Assembly: GCF_000025265.1 (NCBI RefSeq)
Contig: NC_013739.1
Location: 434,001 to 498,000 of the forward strand
Length of the DNA: 64,000 nt
Origin: Conexibacter woesei DSM 14684
GTDB lineage: Bacteria; Actinomycetota; Thermoleophilia; Solirubrobacterales; Solirubrobacteraceae
Direction of reading: 5' to 3'
The position numbers were made by a program, and so were the translations under genes. Position 1 is the first letter of the stretch; each line of letters starts with the position of its first letter. The notes under the pieces are model-generated. The model saw nothing but the letters and a program-made list of their open reading frames with translations. It ran no database searches and was not told the origin of the DNA. Positions 1-9,985 of the stretch are shown here, piece after piece.

Positions 1-1
1 C

Positions 2-667
2 ATCGTCGCCGCGGTGCGCGGGCCGGACGAGCGGCTGATGGCGCAGGTGCGGGAGGGGATCGACGCGATCCGCGCGGCGGTCGACGTCAACATCGCGTGC
101 TCGCTCGGCATCCTCACGCCGGAGCAGGCCGACGAGCTGCAGGCGATGGACGTCCACCGCTACAACCACAACCTCGAGACGGCGCGCTCGCACTTCACCG
201 ACGTCGTCACGACGCACACGTGGGAGGAGCGGCGCGAGACGCTGGAGCTGGTGCGCGCCCGCGGCATGGAGGTCTGCTGCGGCTGCATCGTCGGCATGGG
301 CGAGACGCTCGAGCAGCGCGCGGAGCTGGCGGGCCAGCTCGCGGACGTCGACCCCGACGAGGTCCCGCTGAACTTCATCGACCCGCGCCCGGGGACGCCG
401 TTCGCCGACCTGCCGCACGTCGAACCGGCCGACGCGCTGCGCACGATCGCGGCGTTCCGCCTCGCGCTGCCGCGCGCGCTGCTGCGCTTCGCCGGCGGCC
501 GCGAGCTGACGCTCGGCGACCTCGGTGCGCGCCAGGGCATGCTCGGCGGCATCAACGCGGTGATCGTCGGCAACTACCTGACGACGCTCGGCCGCGAACC
601 GCAGCAGGACCTCGACCTGCTGGCCGAGCTGTCGATGCCCGTGGCGGAGCTGTCGAAGACGCTGTGA
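2..667 (+). CDS. bioB: Biotin synthase BioB (C-terminal part, 5' end outside window)
   Basis: Radical-SAM enzyme that inserts sulfur into dethiobiotin to make biotin. The frame is open from base 2, so the protein is cut at its N-terminus and the CxxxCxxC cluster motif lies upstream of the window. Visible family motifs are [19 protein letters not shown] (second cluster region), [11 protein letters not shown] and the C-terminal [14 protein letters not shown]. The stop codon overlaps the GTG start of the next gene (bsaP), and bioF follows, so this is the tail of a biotin operon. Confidence 0.95.
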   Translation: MVAAVRGPDERLMAQVREGIDAIRAAVDVNIACSLGILTPEQADELQAMDVHRYNHNLETARSHFTDVVTTHTWEERRETLELVRARGMEVCCGCIVGMGETLEQRAELAGQLADVDPDEVPLNFIDPRPGTPFADLPHVEPADALRTIAAFRLALPRALLRFAGGRELTLGDLGARQGMLGGINAVIVGNYLTTLGREPQQDLDLLAELSMPVAELSKTL

Positions 668-852
668 GCGGCCCGTACTGCGACGGCTGCGGCAGACCGG
701 CCGCGGACGGCGACCACGCCCGCTGCCGTGCGCGGCGCGCGGCGACCGACCCGCCGCGCTGGTGCACCGCCTGCGGGCGCAAGCTCGTCGTGCAGGTGCT
801 GCCGGTCGGCTGGACCGCCCGCTGCCTCGCGTGCGAGCCGGTGAGTCGGTGA
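664..852 (+). CDS. bsaP: Biotin synthase auxiliary protein BsaP
   Basis: A 62-residue cysteine-rich protein starting at GTG 664, which overlaps the bioB stop. It carries seven Cys (C6, C9, C21, C34, C37, C54, C57) in CxxC-like pairs and the stretch [14 protein letters not shown], which I recognise from the small actinobacterial proteins encoded directly after bioB and reported to be needed for BioB activity. From the cysteine pattern a metal or Fe-S binding role is likely. Only 4 bases separate it from bioF. It has no ATG and is short, so it is easily missed by gene callers. Confidence 0.85.
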   Translation: MSGPYCDGCGRPAADGDHARCRARRAATDPPRWCTACGRKLVVQVLPVGWTARCLACEPVSR

Positions 853-856
853 GCCG

Positions 857-2002
857 GTGACCGACGTCGAGGCGGCGCTCGCGCAGATCGGCGCGGCCGG
901 CCTGCTGCGCGAGCTGCGGACGATCGAGCAGACGGCCGGCGGGCGCGTCCTGCTCGACGGGCGCGACGCGCTGCTGCTGTGCTCCAACGACTACCTCGGC
1001 CTCGCGCAGCACCCGGCCGTGCGTGCCGCCGCCGCGGCGGCGGCGGAGCAGTGGGGCGCCGGCGCGGGCGCGTCGCGGCTGGTCTCGGGGACGCTCGCCC
1101 AGCACGCGCAGCTGGAGCGGGAGCTGGCGGCGTTCAAGGGCAGCGAGGCGTGCCTCCTGTTCGGCTCCGGCTTCCTCGCCAACACCGGCGTCGTCGCCGC
1201 GCTCGCCGGTCGCGGCGGGGTCGTGCTGTCCGACGCGCTCAACCACGCCTCGATCGTCGACGGCTGCCGGCTGGCGGCGGCGGAGACGGTCGTCTACGCG
1301 CACGCCGACCTCGACGCGCTCGCCGCCGCGCTCGCTCGTGCGGGCGACCGCCCGGCGACGATCGTCACCGACGCGATCTTCTCGATGGACGGCGACCGCG
1401 CGCCGCTGGAGGGGATCGTCGCGCTCGCCCGCCGGCACGGCGCGCGCGTGATCGTCGACGAGGCGCACGGGACCGGCGTCGTCGGACCGGGCGGCCGCGG
1501 GCTGGTCGCCGAGCTGGGGCTGACGGGGGAGGTCGACGTCGTCGTCGGCACGCTCTCCAAGGCGCTCGGCAGCTACGGCGCGTTCGTCTGCTGCGACGCG
1601 CGCACGCACGCGTTCCTCGTCAACCGCGCGCGCACGCTGATCTACTCGACCGCCCCGCCGCCGCCGTCGATCGGCGCGGCGCGCGAGGCGCTGCGGATCG
1701 TCCGCGAGCAGCCGGCGCTGGTCGAGCGGCTGCGCTCCAACGCCCGCGCGCTGCGCGCCGAGCTGGGCCGTCAGGGATTCGCGGTCGAGCCCGGCGAGAT
1801 GCCGATCGTGCCGCTCGTCGTCGGCGACCCGCGTGCGGCGATGGAGCTGTGCGAGCGCGCGCTCGACGCCGGCGTCTTCGCGCAGGCGATCCGGCCGCCG
1901 ACGGTGCCGGACGGCACGTCGCGCCTGCGGCTGGTCGCGCGCGCCGACCACGACGAGGCGGACCTCGTCGCAGCGGCGCGGACGCTCGCGCGCCTGCGCT
2001 GA
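857..2002 (+). CDS. bioF: 8-amino-7-oxononanoate synthase BioF
   Basis: PLP enzyme of the alpha-oxoamine synthase family that condenses pimeloyl-thioester with L-alanine, the first committed step of biotin ring assembly. The 381-residue length is normal. Motifs: CSNDYLGL near residue 42, the aspartate motif [15 protein letters not shown] and the PLP-lysine motif [11 protein letters not shown]. The GTG start at 857 lies 4 bases after bsaP, so bioB-bsaP-bioF are co-transcribed. Its arginines are almost all CGN, unlike the exported proteins that follow. Confidence 0.95.
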   Translation: MTDVEAALAQIGAAGLLRELRTIEQTAGGRVLLDGRDALLLCSNDYLGLAQHPAVRAAAAAAAEQWGAGAGASRLVSGTLAQHAQLERELAAFKGSEACLLFGSGFLANTGVVAALAGRGGVVLSDALNHASIVDGCRLAAAETVVYAHADLDALAAALARAGDRPATIVTDAIFSMDGDRAPLEGIVALARRHGARVIVDEAHGTGVVGPGGRGLVAELGLTGEVDVVVGTLSKALGSYGAFVCCDARTHAFLVNRARTLIYSTAPPPPSIGAAREALRIVREQPALVERLRSNARALRAELGRQGFAVEPGEMPIVPLVVGDPRAAMELCERALDAGVFAQAIRPPTVPDGTSRLRLVARADHDEADLVAAARTLARLR

Positions 2003-2107
2003 GCGGCCGCCGGATCAGGGTCGGGATCAGGGGCGCTCCGTATCGCGCGCGCGACCGTGATGCCCGATGAAGGGTGCAGTCCCCAACCCTCAAGAAGGTG
2101 GTCGTCG

Positions 2108-4090
2108 GTGGTCGCACGGATTCGGTCGTGGCAGCTCGTGGTGGCGGTGGCGGTGATCGCCGCGTTCGCGCCGGCTTCGGCGCAGGCGGTCTGGAGCGGC
2201 CCGCACGACCTGTCGCCGAGAACCGGCAACGCAAGGCTCGCGAGAGCGGTCGTCGACCCGGCCGGCACGGTCCATGTCCTGTGGCAGCGCGGCGGGGTCG
2301 AAGCGGTCGCGCACGAGCCCGGCGGCCCCTGGTCGGAGCCGGTGTCGATCGCGGATCCCGGCTCCCAGGTGGGCGGGTTCCAGCACGCGATCGACGCCGC
2401 CGGCACCCAGACGGCGATCTGGTTCCAGTGGAACGGCGGGCGCCAGTCGATCCGGACCGCGACGCGGCCGCGCGGCGGCGCGTGGTCGGCACCGCACGCC
2501 CTCGCCGAGTCGGACCTGCAGCCGCAGATCTTCCTCTCCCCTGCGCTCGCGGTCGCCGCCGACGGCACCGTGACGGCGATGTGGACCGACTCCAGCATCG
2601 TCCGCTCGGCCGTCCGCGCGCCCGACGGCACGTGGTCGAGAGCAGTCACCGTCAACGACGCGCTGGACATCGCGGTCTCGCCGCAGGTCGTCGTCGACCC
2701 GGCCGGCAACGCCACCGCGGTCTGGTACCAGCGGCTGAACGGCCCGTACGTCATCTACGGCGCGACCCGTCCGGCGGGCGGAGCGTGGACGTCGCCGCAG
2801 CTGCTGACGAGAAACAGCCCGACCGCGCCGAGCCTCGCCGTCGCGCCCGACGGCACCGCGACCGCCGCGTGGAAGGCGGTCGACGGCTCCGGGAACGTGA
2901 TCGAGTCCTCGTCGCACAAGCCCGGCTTGGGCTGGGAGCAGACGACCGTCGCCGCCACCGGGGTCAGCAACTCCCCGCCGTACGTCGCGGTCGACCGCGA
3001 CGGCAACGCGGCGATCGTCTACTTCAGAGACGTCGCGGGCACATACGCCGTCCATCTCGTCGAGCGGCCCGCGGGCGGCACGTGGACGGCGCCGGCGATG
3101 CTCTCGGCCCCGGGCAGAGACGCGGTCGAGCCGCGGGTCGCGTTCGACTCCGAGGGCCGCGCGGTCGCCGTCTGGCGGCGCAAGAACGACTTCAACCACA
3201 TCGTGCAGAGCGTGTCGCGCCCCCGCGGCGGCAGCTGGTCGGAGGCGGCGAACCTGTCCGCCCCGGACACCGTCCCGCGCGAGCTGAGCGATCTGGCCGT
3301 CACGTTCGACGCCGACGGCGACGCGCTCGTCACCTGGTACCGCACCGACGGCACGACCTTCCGGATCCAGTACGCCGTCGACGACACGCACGCCCCGCGG
3401 CTCGACGACCTGGTCGCGCCCGCCACGGCGAAGGCCGGTGTCGCGGCGGCGTTCTCCGTCGCGCCGTGGGACGCGTGGTCGGCGATGACGACGAGGTGGG
3501 AGTTCGGCGACGGCGCGACCGCGACCGGGACGAGTGTCGAGCACGTCTACGCGGAGGCCGGCGAGCGGACGGTGACGGTCACCGCGACCGACGCGCTCGG
3601 GCTCGCGACGACGCGGACCGCCGTCGTGACGGTGAGCGCGAGAGACCCGCCCGTCGTCGACCCGCCGACGAGAGAGCCGCCCGTCGTCGATCCGCCGGCC
3701 AGAGATCCGCCGGTCCAGAACCCGCCCGCTCAGCACCCGCCGGCCACCGACCCGCCGCGCCAGCAGCCCGCGCCGCCGCGCCCGTCCACGCCGCCCGCCG
3801 CGAGACCGGTCCTCTGCCGTGTCCCGCAGCTCACCGGCCTCACGCTCGCCCACGCGAAGAGACGCCTGAAGGCCGCTCACTGCGCGCTCGGCCGCGTCCG
3901 CTACGTGAACGGCCGGCGCAACGCCGGGAAGGTGGTCCGCAGCTCGCACCGCCGCGGCGCCGCCGTCGCGAAGGGCACGCGGATCGACGTGACCGTGGTG
4001 CGGCGGAGAGCCGCCGTGCCTCAGCGCAGGCGGGCGGCGGTCCAGTCGGCTCTGCGGGTGCAGGTGCCGGTCGAGAAGCCGACGTCGTAG
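2108..4090 (+). CDS. Exported repeat protein with PKD and PASTA-like domains
   Basis: Secreted 660-residue protein of unknown function. GTG 2108 is chosen because AAGAAGGTGG (2093-2102) lies just before it and the product then begins with a clean signal peptide (cleavage after AQA, about residue 27); the longer frame opens at 2057. Residues 28 to about 430 hold eight copies of a roughly 50-residue unit marked by W(S/T)xP..L and an Ala-Val-Trp strand, as in BNR or propeller proteins. A PKD domain follows (about 435-520, WEFGDG motif and HVYAEAGERTVTVTATD), then a Pro-rich linker of PPVVDPP-type repeats and a PASTA-like domain (VPQLTGLTLAHAKRRL, about 578-648). Its 3' end overlaps the convergent gene by 70 bases. 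Confidence 0.8.
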   Translation: MVARIRSWQLVVAVAVIAAFAPASAQAVWSGPHDLSPRTGNARLARAVVDPAGTVHVLWQRGGVEAVAHEPGGPWSEPVSIADPGSQVGGFQHAIDAAGTQTAIWFQWNGGRQSIRTATRPRGGAWSAPHALAESDLQPQIFLSPALAVAADGTVTAMWTDSSIVRSAVRAPDGTWSRAVTVNDALDIAVSPQVVVDPAGNATAVWYQRLNGPYVIYGATRPAGGAWTSPQLLTRNSPTAPSLAVAPDGTATAAWKAVDGSGNVIESSSHKPGLGWEQTTVAATGVSNSPPYVAVDRDGNAAIVYFRDVAGTYAVHLVERPAGGTWTAPAMLSAPGRDAVEPRVAFDSEGRAVAVWRRKNDFNHIVQSVSRPRGGSWSEAANLSAPDTVPRELSDLAVTFDADGDALVTWYRTDGTTFRIQYAVDDTHAPRLDDLVAPATAKAGVAAAFSVAPWDAWSAMTTRWEFGDGATATGTSVEHVYAEAGERTVTVTATDALGLATTRTAVVTVSARDPPVVDPPTREPPVVDPPARDPPVQNPPAQHPPATDPPRQQPAPPRPSTPPAARPVLCRVPQLTGLTLAHAKRRLKAAHCALGRVRYVNGRRNAGKVVRSSHRRGAAVAKGTRIDVTVVRRRAAVPQRRRAAVQSALRVQVPVEKPTS

Positions 4091-4476
4091 TCGATCTTCC
4101 CGCTCGTCACGCGGGCGCCCGTGAGGCGCCCGCTGACGGCGATGCGGACATCGCTGACGCCTCTGACCGGTCTCGTGTAGACGCTTCTGAAGCGGCCGTC
4201 GCGACCGACGGTCATCGACGGCATCGTCTGCGTGATCAGCTCGACGCGGACCGGCAGCGAGGCGCAGACGACGTTCATCGTCACGCGCCAGCCGCTGATG
4301 CGTCTGCCGCCTCTGGAGACGGTGAAGTGGATCGTCCCGCTGTCGACGACGTTGTCCGCGACGAGTCTGCCGCGGTATCTGCCGTCGGGCGCGGCCGCGC
4401 CCGCGGACCCCACGGCGAACAGGACGAGCGCCGCGGCGAGCGCGGCGACGGCAGATGAACTGCGGCGACCAGGCAT
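4021..4476 (-). CDS. Small exported protein of unknown function
   Basis: About 151 residues. The ATG at 4476 is preferred over the upstream extension to 4530 because it starts directly before a signal peptide (basic PGRRSSS, then a hydrophobic stretch ending VGSAGAAA). The mature part is beta-rich with three Cys and no family I recognise. Arginines are frequently AGA (for example in SRGGRR and RPVRGVSD), the pattern of exported proteins here, which supports it being a real gene rather than a shadow. It ends 70 bases inside the 3' end of the convergent propeller/PASTA gene. Confidence 0.6.
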   Translation of the reverse strand: MPGRRSSSAVAALAAALVLFAVGSAGAAAPDGRYRGRLVADNVVDSGTIHFTVSRGGRRISGWRVTMNVVCASLPVRVELITQTMPSMTVGRDGRFRSVYTRPVRGVSDVRIAVSGRLTGARVTSGKIDYDVGFSTGTCTRRADWTAARLR

Positions 4477-4593
4477 GCGCGGGACAGTAGCAACGCGCTG
4501 TGCGCTCCTGCCCGCGGCGCGTCTGCGCAACCACTCCTAATGTTGGGGGCACCTGCTGCCGATCTCCCGGTACACACAACACCGAGGAGTTTC

Positions 4594-5226
4594 ATGCGCA
4601 CCACTGTCTTTCGCCGCATCGCGCCGCTCGCAGCGCTCGCTGCCGGCGCGTTGATCCTGCCCGCCGCTGCACAGGCGAAGGGCTCGGCGACCGCCGTCTG
4701 CAAGAGCCAGGGCCAGATGTGCGTCGCGACGTTCGACCTCGCCGGCGGCGCCAGCAGAAAGGACCTCACGGTCAGACTGCCGGACACGAACCTGCAGCTC
4801 GTCAGCGTCACCGCGACGCCGGCTTACGTCGAGGGCGCCTACCAGGTCTACGACCCCTCCTTCTCGCTCGGCGGCTCGCTCTTCAAGTCGAAGTTGAACG
4901 CCGTCAAGTCGATCCCGAAGGGCGCCAAGCTGCGCATCACGTTCGGGCCGCCCGAGACGATGCTCAACTGCGGCGGGATCCATACCGGCGTCGGCGACCT
5001 GTCGATCATCAGACGTCAGGACGGCCCCAGAGGCGCGTATGGCTGCCCGCAGGCGGCCGCGGTCGGCAAGACCTGGCTCAAGCGCTTCAACGCCTACCAG
5101 CAGACCGAGAGCTTCTCCGTCAGAGGGATCGACTACCGCTGCAAGGTCGTCCCGTTCCCGGTCAACATCAACTGCTACGGCGGCGGCACGGCGGTGCTCT
5201 TCAGCGCCCCGAGCGGCCACAACTAG
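4594..5226 (+). CDS. Exported protein of unknown function
   Basis: A 210-residue secreted protein. ATG 4594 is preceded by a good ribosome-binding site (GAGGAG) and opens a signal peptide ending in AAAQAKG, cleaved near residue 28; the longer frame from 4540 is unlikely. The mature protein has six Cys (for example CKSQGQMC, NCGG, YGC, YRC, NCYGG), suggesting disulfides, and no motif I recognise. AGA is the usual Arg codon. It is monocistronic, with a strong hairpin after the stop. Confidence 0.7.
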   Translation: MRTTVFRRIAPLAALAAGALILPAAAQAKGSATAVCKSQGQMCVATFDLAGGASRKDLTVRLPDTNLQLVSVTATPAYVEGAYQVYDPSFSLGGSLFKSKLNAVKSIPKGAKLRITFGPPETMLNCGGIHTGVGDLSIIRRQDGPRGAYGCPQAAAVGKTWLKRFNAYQQTESFSVRGIDYRCKVVPFPVNINCYGGGTAVLFSAPSGHN

Positions 5227-5235
5227 CACTCCTCC

Positions 5236-5262
5236 CGCCCGCGGCCCTCACGGCCGCGGGCG
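5236..5262 (+). terminator. Hairpin terminator after exported protein gene
   Basis: A perfect 11-bp inverted repeat (CGCCCGCGGCC, loop CTCAC, complementary arm) begins 9 bases after the stop codon at 5226. There is no T-tract, which is common in high-GC actinobacterial terminators. Confidence 0.7.
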
Positions 5263-5338
5263 ACCATCATCGCCCGTCGGACCGGCTGCCGTGAAGGCAG
5301 CGCCGACGGCCGATCTCGCCGTTCGATCGGCTCATCGA

Positions 5339-5367
5339 TTGACTTTCGATTGATCTATCGATAGAAC
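5339..5367 (+). promoter_or_regulatory. Promoter with TetR-type operator for the aromatic-compound importer operon
   Basis: TTGACT (5339-5344), 17-bp spacer and TAGAAC (5362-5367) form a sigma-A-like promoter. The spacer and -10 box carry the 20-bp site TCGATTGATCTATCGATAGA (5347-5366), related to sites at 11186-11205 and 21982-22001. The placement implies repression by occlusion of RNA polymerase. The regulator is inferred to be the TetR protein encoded at 21338-21967. Confidence 0.7.
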
Positions 5368-5398
5368 TCTCGCGTCCCTGATGGAGGAGAGGCGAGAC

Positions 5399-6183
5399 GT
5401 GGTGAGTGAGGAGCACCGCCGCGAGGCGGCGATGCTGGACGTCGGCGGGCTGACCGTCGAGTTCGGAGGCGTGCGCGCGCTGGACGGCGTGCGGTTCGCC
5501 GTGCCGGCGCGGCAGGTCTGCGGGCTGATCGGCCCCAACGGCGCCGGCAAGACGACGCTCTTCAACTGCGTCAGCCGCTTCGTCGACCCGACCGGCGGCA
5601 CGCTGTCGGTCGCCGGCAGCGACCTGCTGGCGCGCCGCGCGCACGAGGTCGCCGCGCTCGGCGTCGCGCGGACGTTCCAGAACCTCGGCCTGCTCGACGC
5701 GCTCAGCGTCCGCGAGAACGTCAAGCTCGGCTCTCCCGCCCAGCGCGACGGCACCCCGTGGCGCGCGCTGCGCGGCGGGCTCGCACGCGAGGACGCGCTC
5801 GACGCCCGCGCCGACGACGTGCTCGCGCTGCTGGGACTGGCGGACGCCGCCGAGCGGCGGCCGGGCGAGCTGCCGTTCGGCACGCTCAAGCGCGTCGAGC
5901 TGGCGCGCGCGCTGATGGGCGAGCCGCACCTGCTGCTGCTCGACGAGCCCGCCAACGGGCTCAGCCACGGCGAGGTCGACGAGCTGGCGCAGCTGCTGCT
6001 CGGCGTGCGCGAGCGGCTCGACCTGACGCTCGTGCTCGTCGAGCACCACATGGGCATGATCCGCGCCGTCGCCGACCGCGCCGTCGTGCTCGACTTCGGC
6101 CGCGTGATCGCCGACGGCGAGCCCGAGCGCGTCTGCGTCGACCCGGTCGTCGTCGAGGCGTACCTCGGGACGGCGGCGGCCGC

Positions 6184-6187
<4 letters not shown>
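5399..6187 (+). CDS. Branched-chain-type ABC importer, ATPase 1 (LivG-like)
   Basis: Cytoplasmic ATPase of an importer of the branched-chain amino acid/aromatic acid class. Starting at GTG 5399 it is 262 residues; GGAGGAGAGG (5383-5392) serves this start, whereas ATG 5381 has no ribosome-binding site and would lie very close to the predicted transcription start. Walker A GPNGAGKT is at 45-52 and Walker B is LLLLDEPANGL. The usual LSxGQ signature is replaced by LPFGTLKR, the looser form seen in LivG proteins. It is the first gene of the operon and overlaps the second ATPase by ATGA. Genetic context says the substrate is an aromatic compound. Confidence 0.88.
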
Positions 6188-6894
<707 letters not shown>

Positions 6895-6903
6895 GGAGGA
6901 CGC

Positions 6904-7785
6904 GTGGAGCGTTTCGTGCAGGTGCTCGTCGACGGTCTCGCCGACGGCTCGGTCTACGCCGCGCTGGCGCTGGCCCTCGCCCTCGTCTACCGCACGACGG
7001 GGATCGTCAACTTCGCCCAGGGCGAGATGGCGATGTTCAGCGCGTTCGCGGTCTGGGGCCTGACGCGCGGCGGCGTCGCGCTCGGCCTCGCGGTCCCGTT
7101 CGTGATCGCCGGCTCGTTCGTCGCCGGGATGGCGCTGGAGCGCGTCGCGATCCGGCCGCTGGAACGACGCGACACGCTCTCGATCGTGATCGCGACGTTC
7201 GGGCTCTCGATCCTGCTCAACAGCGTCGCGGGGATGATCTGGGGCACCGAGACGTACGCCTTCCCGAGCCTCTTCGGCGGCGACGTGACGGAGCTGCTCG
7301 GCGTCCACCTCGGCGTCGACGCGCTCGCGACCGCCGGCCTGCTGATCCTCGTGCTGGCGCTGCTGTGGCTGCTGTTCGAGCGCACCCGCGTCGGCCTCGC
7401 GATGCGCGCCGCCGCGGTCGACCCGGCGGCGGCGACGCTGATGGGCGTGCGTGTCGGGCGCACGCTGATGCTCGGCTGGGGCCTGGCGGCGGCGGTCGGC
7501 GCGCTCGCCGGCGTGCTCGTCGCGCCCGACCTCTTCCTCGACGTGCACATGATGGCCGGGGTGCTGATCTACGCGCTCGCGGCGGTCTGCCTCGGCGGCT
7601 TCGACAGTCCCTTCGGCGCGGTGATCGGCGGCTGGATCGTCGGGATCGCGCAGAGCCTGACGACCGCGTACGTCGACTTCATCGGGACCGAGCTGTCGGT
7701 GCTCGTGCCGTTCACCGTGATCCTGCTCGTACTGCTCGTGCGGCCGCAGGGCCTGTTCGGGACGCGCGCGGTGGTGCGGGCATGA
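6904..7785 (+). CDS. Branched-chain-type ABC importer, permease 1 (LivH-like)
   Basis: A 293-residue integral membrane permease starting at GTG 6904 with GAGGAGG just upstream. The N-terminal DGLADGSVYAALALAL and the early motif VNFAQGEMAMFSAF are hallmarks of LivH. Several hydrophobic segments span most of the protein. I find no in-frame AGA codon here, in contrast to the binding-protein gene of the same operon. Its stop overlaps the start of the second permease. Confidence 0.92.
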   Translation: MERFVQVLVDGLADGSVYAALALALALVYRTTGIVNFAQGEMAMFSAFAVWGLTRGGVALGLAVPFVIAGSFVAGMALERVAIRPLERRDTLSIVIATFGLSILLNSVAGMIWGTETYAFPSLFGGDVTELLGVHLGVDALATAGLLILVLALLWLLFERTRVGLAMRAAAVDPAAATLMGVRVGRTLMLGWGLAAAVGALAGVLVAPDLFLDVHMMAGVLIYALAAVCLGGFDSPFGAVIGGWIVGIAQSLTTAYVDFIGTELSVLVPFTVILLVLLVRPQGLFGTRAVVRA

Positions 7786-8744
7786 GCGCGCTGCGCCTGC
7801 ACCTGAGCACGCCGCGCGGCCGCGCGCTGCTGAGGTTCGCGCCGGCGGCGCTGCTGCTCGTCGCGCTGGTCGCGCCGTTCGCGCTCGCGCCCTACCAGGT
7901 GAGCCAGCTGACGACCGTCTGGATCTACGCGACCGCCGTCCTCGGACTCAACCTGCTGACCGGCCACACGGGCCAGATCTCCGCCGCGCAGGGCGGCTTC
8001 TTCGCGATCGGCGCCTACACCGCCGCGATCCTGCTCGACCGCGGCCTGCTGCCGCCGCTGCTGACGCTCCCGGCGGGCGCGCTCGTCGCGCTGCTCGCGG
8101 GCGTCGCGCTCGGCCTGCCCGCGCTGCGGCTGCGCGGCCTCTACCTGGCGCTCGTGACGCTCGCCGTCGCGGTCGTCGTCCCGGTCGTCGCCAAGCGCGC
8201 CGACGGGCTGACCGGCGGCGCCGGCGGCATGACGGTCGACACGCTCGCCGCACCGACGTGGAGCGGCCTCGCCGACGACCAGTACCTCTACCTCGTCGCG
8301 GTCGCGCTGGCGGTCGCCGGCTTCGGCCTCGCCGTGCGGATGACGCGCGGCGCGAGCGGCCGTGCGCTGACCGCGGTCCGCGATGGCGAGGTGACGGCCG
8401 CCGTCGTCGGCGTGAACATCGCGCGCGTGAAGCTCCAGGCGTTCGGCGTCAGCGCCGCGTACGCCGGCGCCGCCGGCGCGCTCTACACGCTCGCGGTCGG
8501 CTTCGTCGCACCCGAGTCGTTCACGCTGCTGCTCGCGTTCGCGTTCCTGACGGCGATGATCGTCGGCGGGGCTCGAACGCTCGTCGGCGCGCTGGTCGGC
8601 GCGCTCTTCATCGAGTACGTGCCGGCGACCGCGGCCGACGTCGACCCGTCGCTGACGGGCGTCGTCTACGGCGCCGCGCTGCTGCTCTGCGTCTATCTGC
8701 TGCCGGCGGGGATCGTCGGCGCGCTGCAAACCACCAGGAGGTAG
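7782..8744 (+). CDS. Branched-chain-type ABC importer, permease 2 (LivM-like)
   Basis: A 320-residue membrane permease with about ten hydrophobic segments. LLTGHTGQISAAQGGFFAIGAYTAA is the conserved LivM region; the later ALTAVRDGEVTAAVVGVN is the cytoplasmic loop that contacts the ATPase. It forms the heterodimeric channel with the upstream permease. The next gene starts 2 bases after its stop with AGGAGG inside the end of this gene. Confidence 0.92.
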   Translation: MSALRLHLSTPRGRALLRFAPAALLLVALVAPFALAPYQVSQLTTVWIYATAVLGLNLLTGHTGQISAAQGGFFAIGAYTAAILLDRGLLPPLLTLPAGALVALLAGVALGLPALRLRGLYLALVTLAVAVVVPVVAKRADGLTGGAGGMTVDTLAAPTWSGLADDQYLYLVAVALAVAGFGLAVRMTRGASGRALTAVRDGEVTAAVVGVNIARVKLQAFGVSAAYAGAAGALYTLAVGFVAPESFTLLLAFAFLTAMIVGGARTLVGALVGALFIEYVPATAADVDPSLTGVVYGAALLLCVYLLPAGIVGALQTTRR

Positions 8745-8746
8745 GG

Positions 8747-9985
8747 ATGTCGATGAGGTTCAGTCGCGCCGCGATCGCGGCGCTGATGGTCGCTGCCCTG
8801 AGCGCCGCCGGCTGCGGCCGCAGCGGCGAGAGCGAGACGACGGCGGGCGAGGCCGGGAGCCCCGGCATCACCGACACCGAGATCAAGCTCGGCGGCACGT
8901 TCCCGTACAGCGGGCCGGCGTCGGCGTACGCGACGCTCGCGAAGTCGATGAGAGCCCACTTCGCGATGGTCAACGAGGCGGGCGGCGTCGACGGTCGCAG
9001 AATCACGTTCGAGACGCTCGACGACGGCTACGACCCGACGAGAGGGCTGCAGGCGACGCGCAGACTGGTCGAGCGCGACGGCGTCTTCGCGATCTTCGGC
9101 ACCGGCGGCACGCCGGTCAGCGTCGCGACGATGGACTACCTCAACGACAGAGACGTCCCGCAGGCGTTCGTCACCAGCGGCGTCTCGCTGTTCGGCGCCG
9201 ACCCGGAGAGATTCCCGTGGTCGATCGGCTTCGCGCCCGACTACGTCACCGAGGGCCGCATCTACGCCGCGTGGCTGAAGCGAGAGCACCCCGACGCGAA
9301 GGTCGGGATCCTCTACCAGAACGACGCGCTCGGGAAGGACTACCTCGCGGGCTTCGAGCCGGCGCTGGAGGGCAGCGGCGTCAAGGTCGTCGACAAGCAG
9401 AGCTACGAGGTGACCGACCCCTCCGTCGCCTCGCAGGTGTCGCGCCTCAAGAGCGCCGGCGCCGACACGCTCGTGCTGTTCACGACGCCGAAGTTCGCCG
9501 CGCAGGCGATCGCCGAGAAGCACGACCTCGGCTGGGACCCGACCGTCGTGCTCGACTCGATCTCGTCCTCGCCGGGGCAGACGCTGGAGCCGGCCGGGCT
9601 CGACGCCGCGAGAGGGCTCGTCACCGCCGCCTACTACAAGGATCCGAACAACCCCAGATTCAGCGGCGACGCCGACGTCAAGGCGTACCTCGAGGCGATG
9701 AGAAGGTGGGCGCCCGACGTCGCCGTCGACGATCCGTTCGCGCTGATCGCGTGGGCCGAGACGGCGACGCTGATCGAGACGCTGAAGCAGATGGAAGAGC
9801 CGACGCGCGAGAGCTTCATGGCCGCCGCGCGCGACCTCGACGTCGCCTCATCGATGCTGCTGCCGGGCATCAGAGCGACGACCGGTCCCGATGACGGCTA
9901 CCCGCTGCAGGCGATGCAGATCGCCCGATTCGACGGCAGAACGTACGACCTCGAAGGCGAGATCATCGAGGGGACGGCGAGATGA
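8747..9985 (+). CDS. Periplasmic-type substrate-binding lipoprotein of the aromatic importer
   Basis: A 412-residue Leu/Ile/Val-binding-protein family receptor (type I fold). The N-terminus is a lipoprotein signal with lipobox LSAAGC (lipidated Cys 23). The mature protein starts with the family motif ITDTEIKLGGTFPYSGPAS and contains GVFAIFGTGGTP and GILYQNDALGKDY. Position between the permeases and catabolic enzymes suggests it binds the aromatic substrate. By direct count 12 of its 25 Arg codons are AGA, while the adjacent LivH-like gene has none. Confidence 0.9.
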   Translation: MSMRFSRAAIAALMVAALSAAGCGRSGESETTAGEAGSPGITDTEIKLGGTFPYSGPASAYATLAKSMRAHFAMVNEAGGVDGRRITFETLDDGYDPTRGLQATRRLVERDGVFAIFGTGGTPVSVATMDYLNDRDVPQAFVTSGVSLFGADPERFPWSIGFAPDYVTEGRIYAAWLKREHPDAKVGILYQNDALGKDYLAGFEPALEGSGVKVVDKQSYEVTDPSVASQVSRLKSAGADTLVLFTTPKFAAQAIAEKHDLGWDPTVVLDSISSSPGQTLEPAGLDAARGLVTAAYYKDPNNPRFSGDADVKAYLEAMRRWAPDVAVDDPFALIAWAETATLIETLKQMEEPTRESFMAAARDLDVASSMLLPGIRATTGPDDGYPLQAMQIARFDGRTYDLEGEIIEGTAR

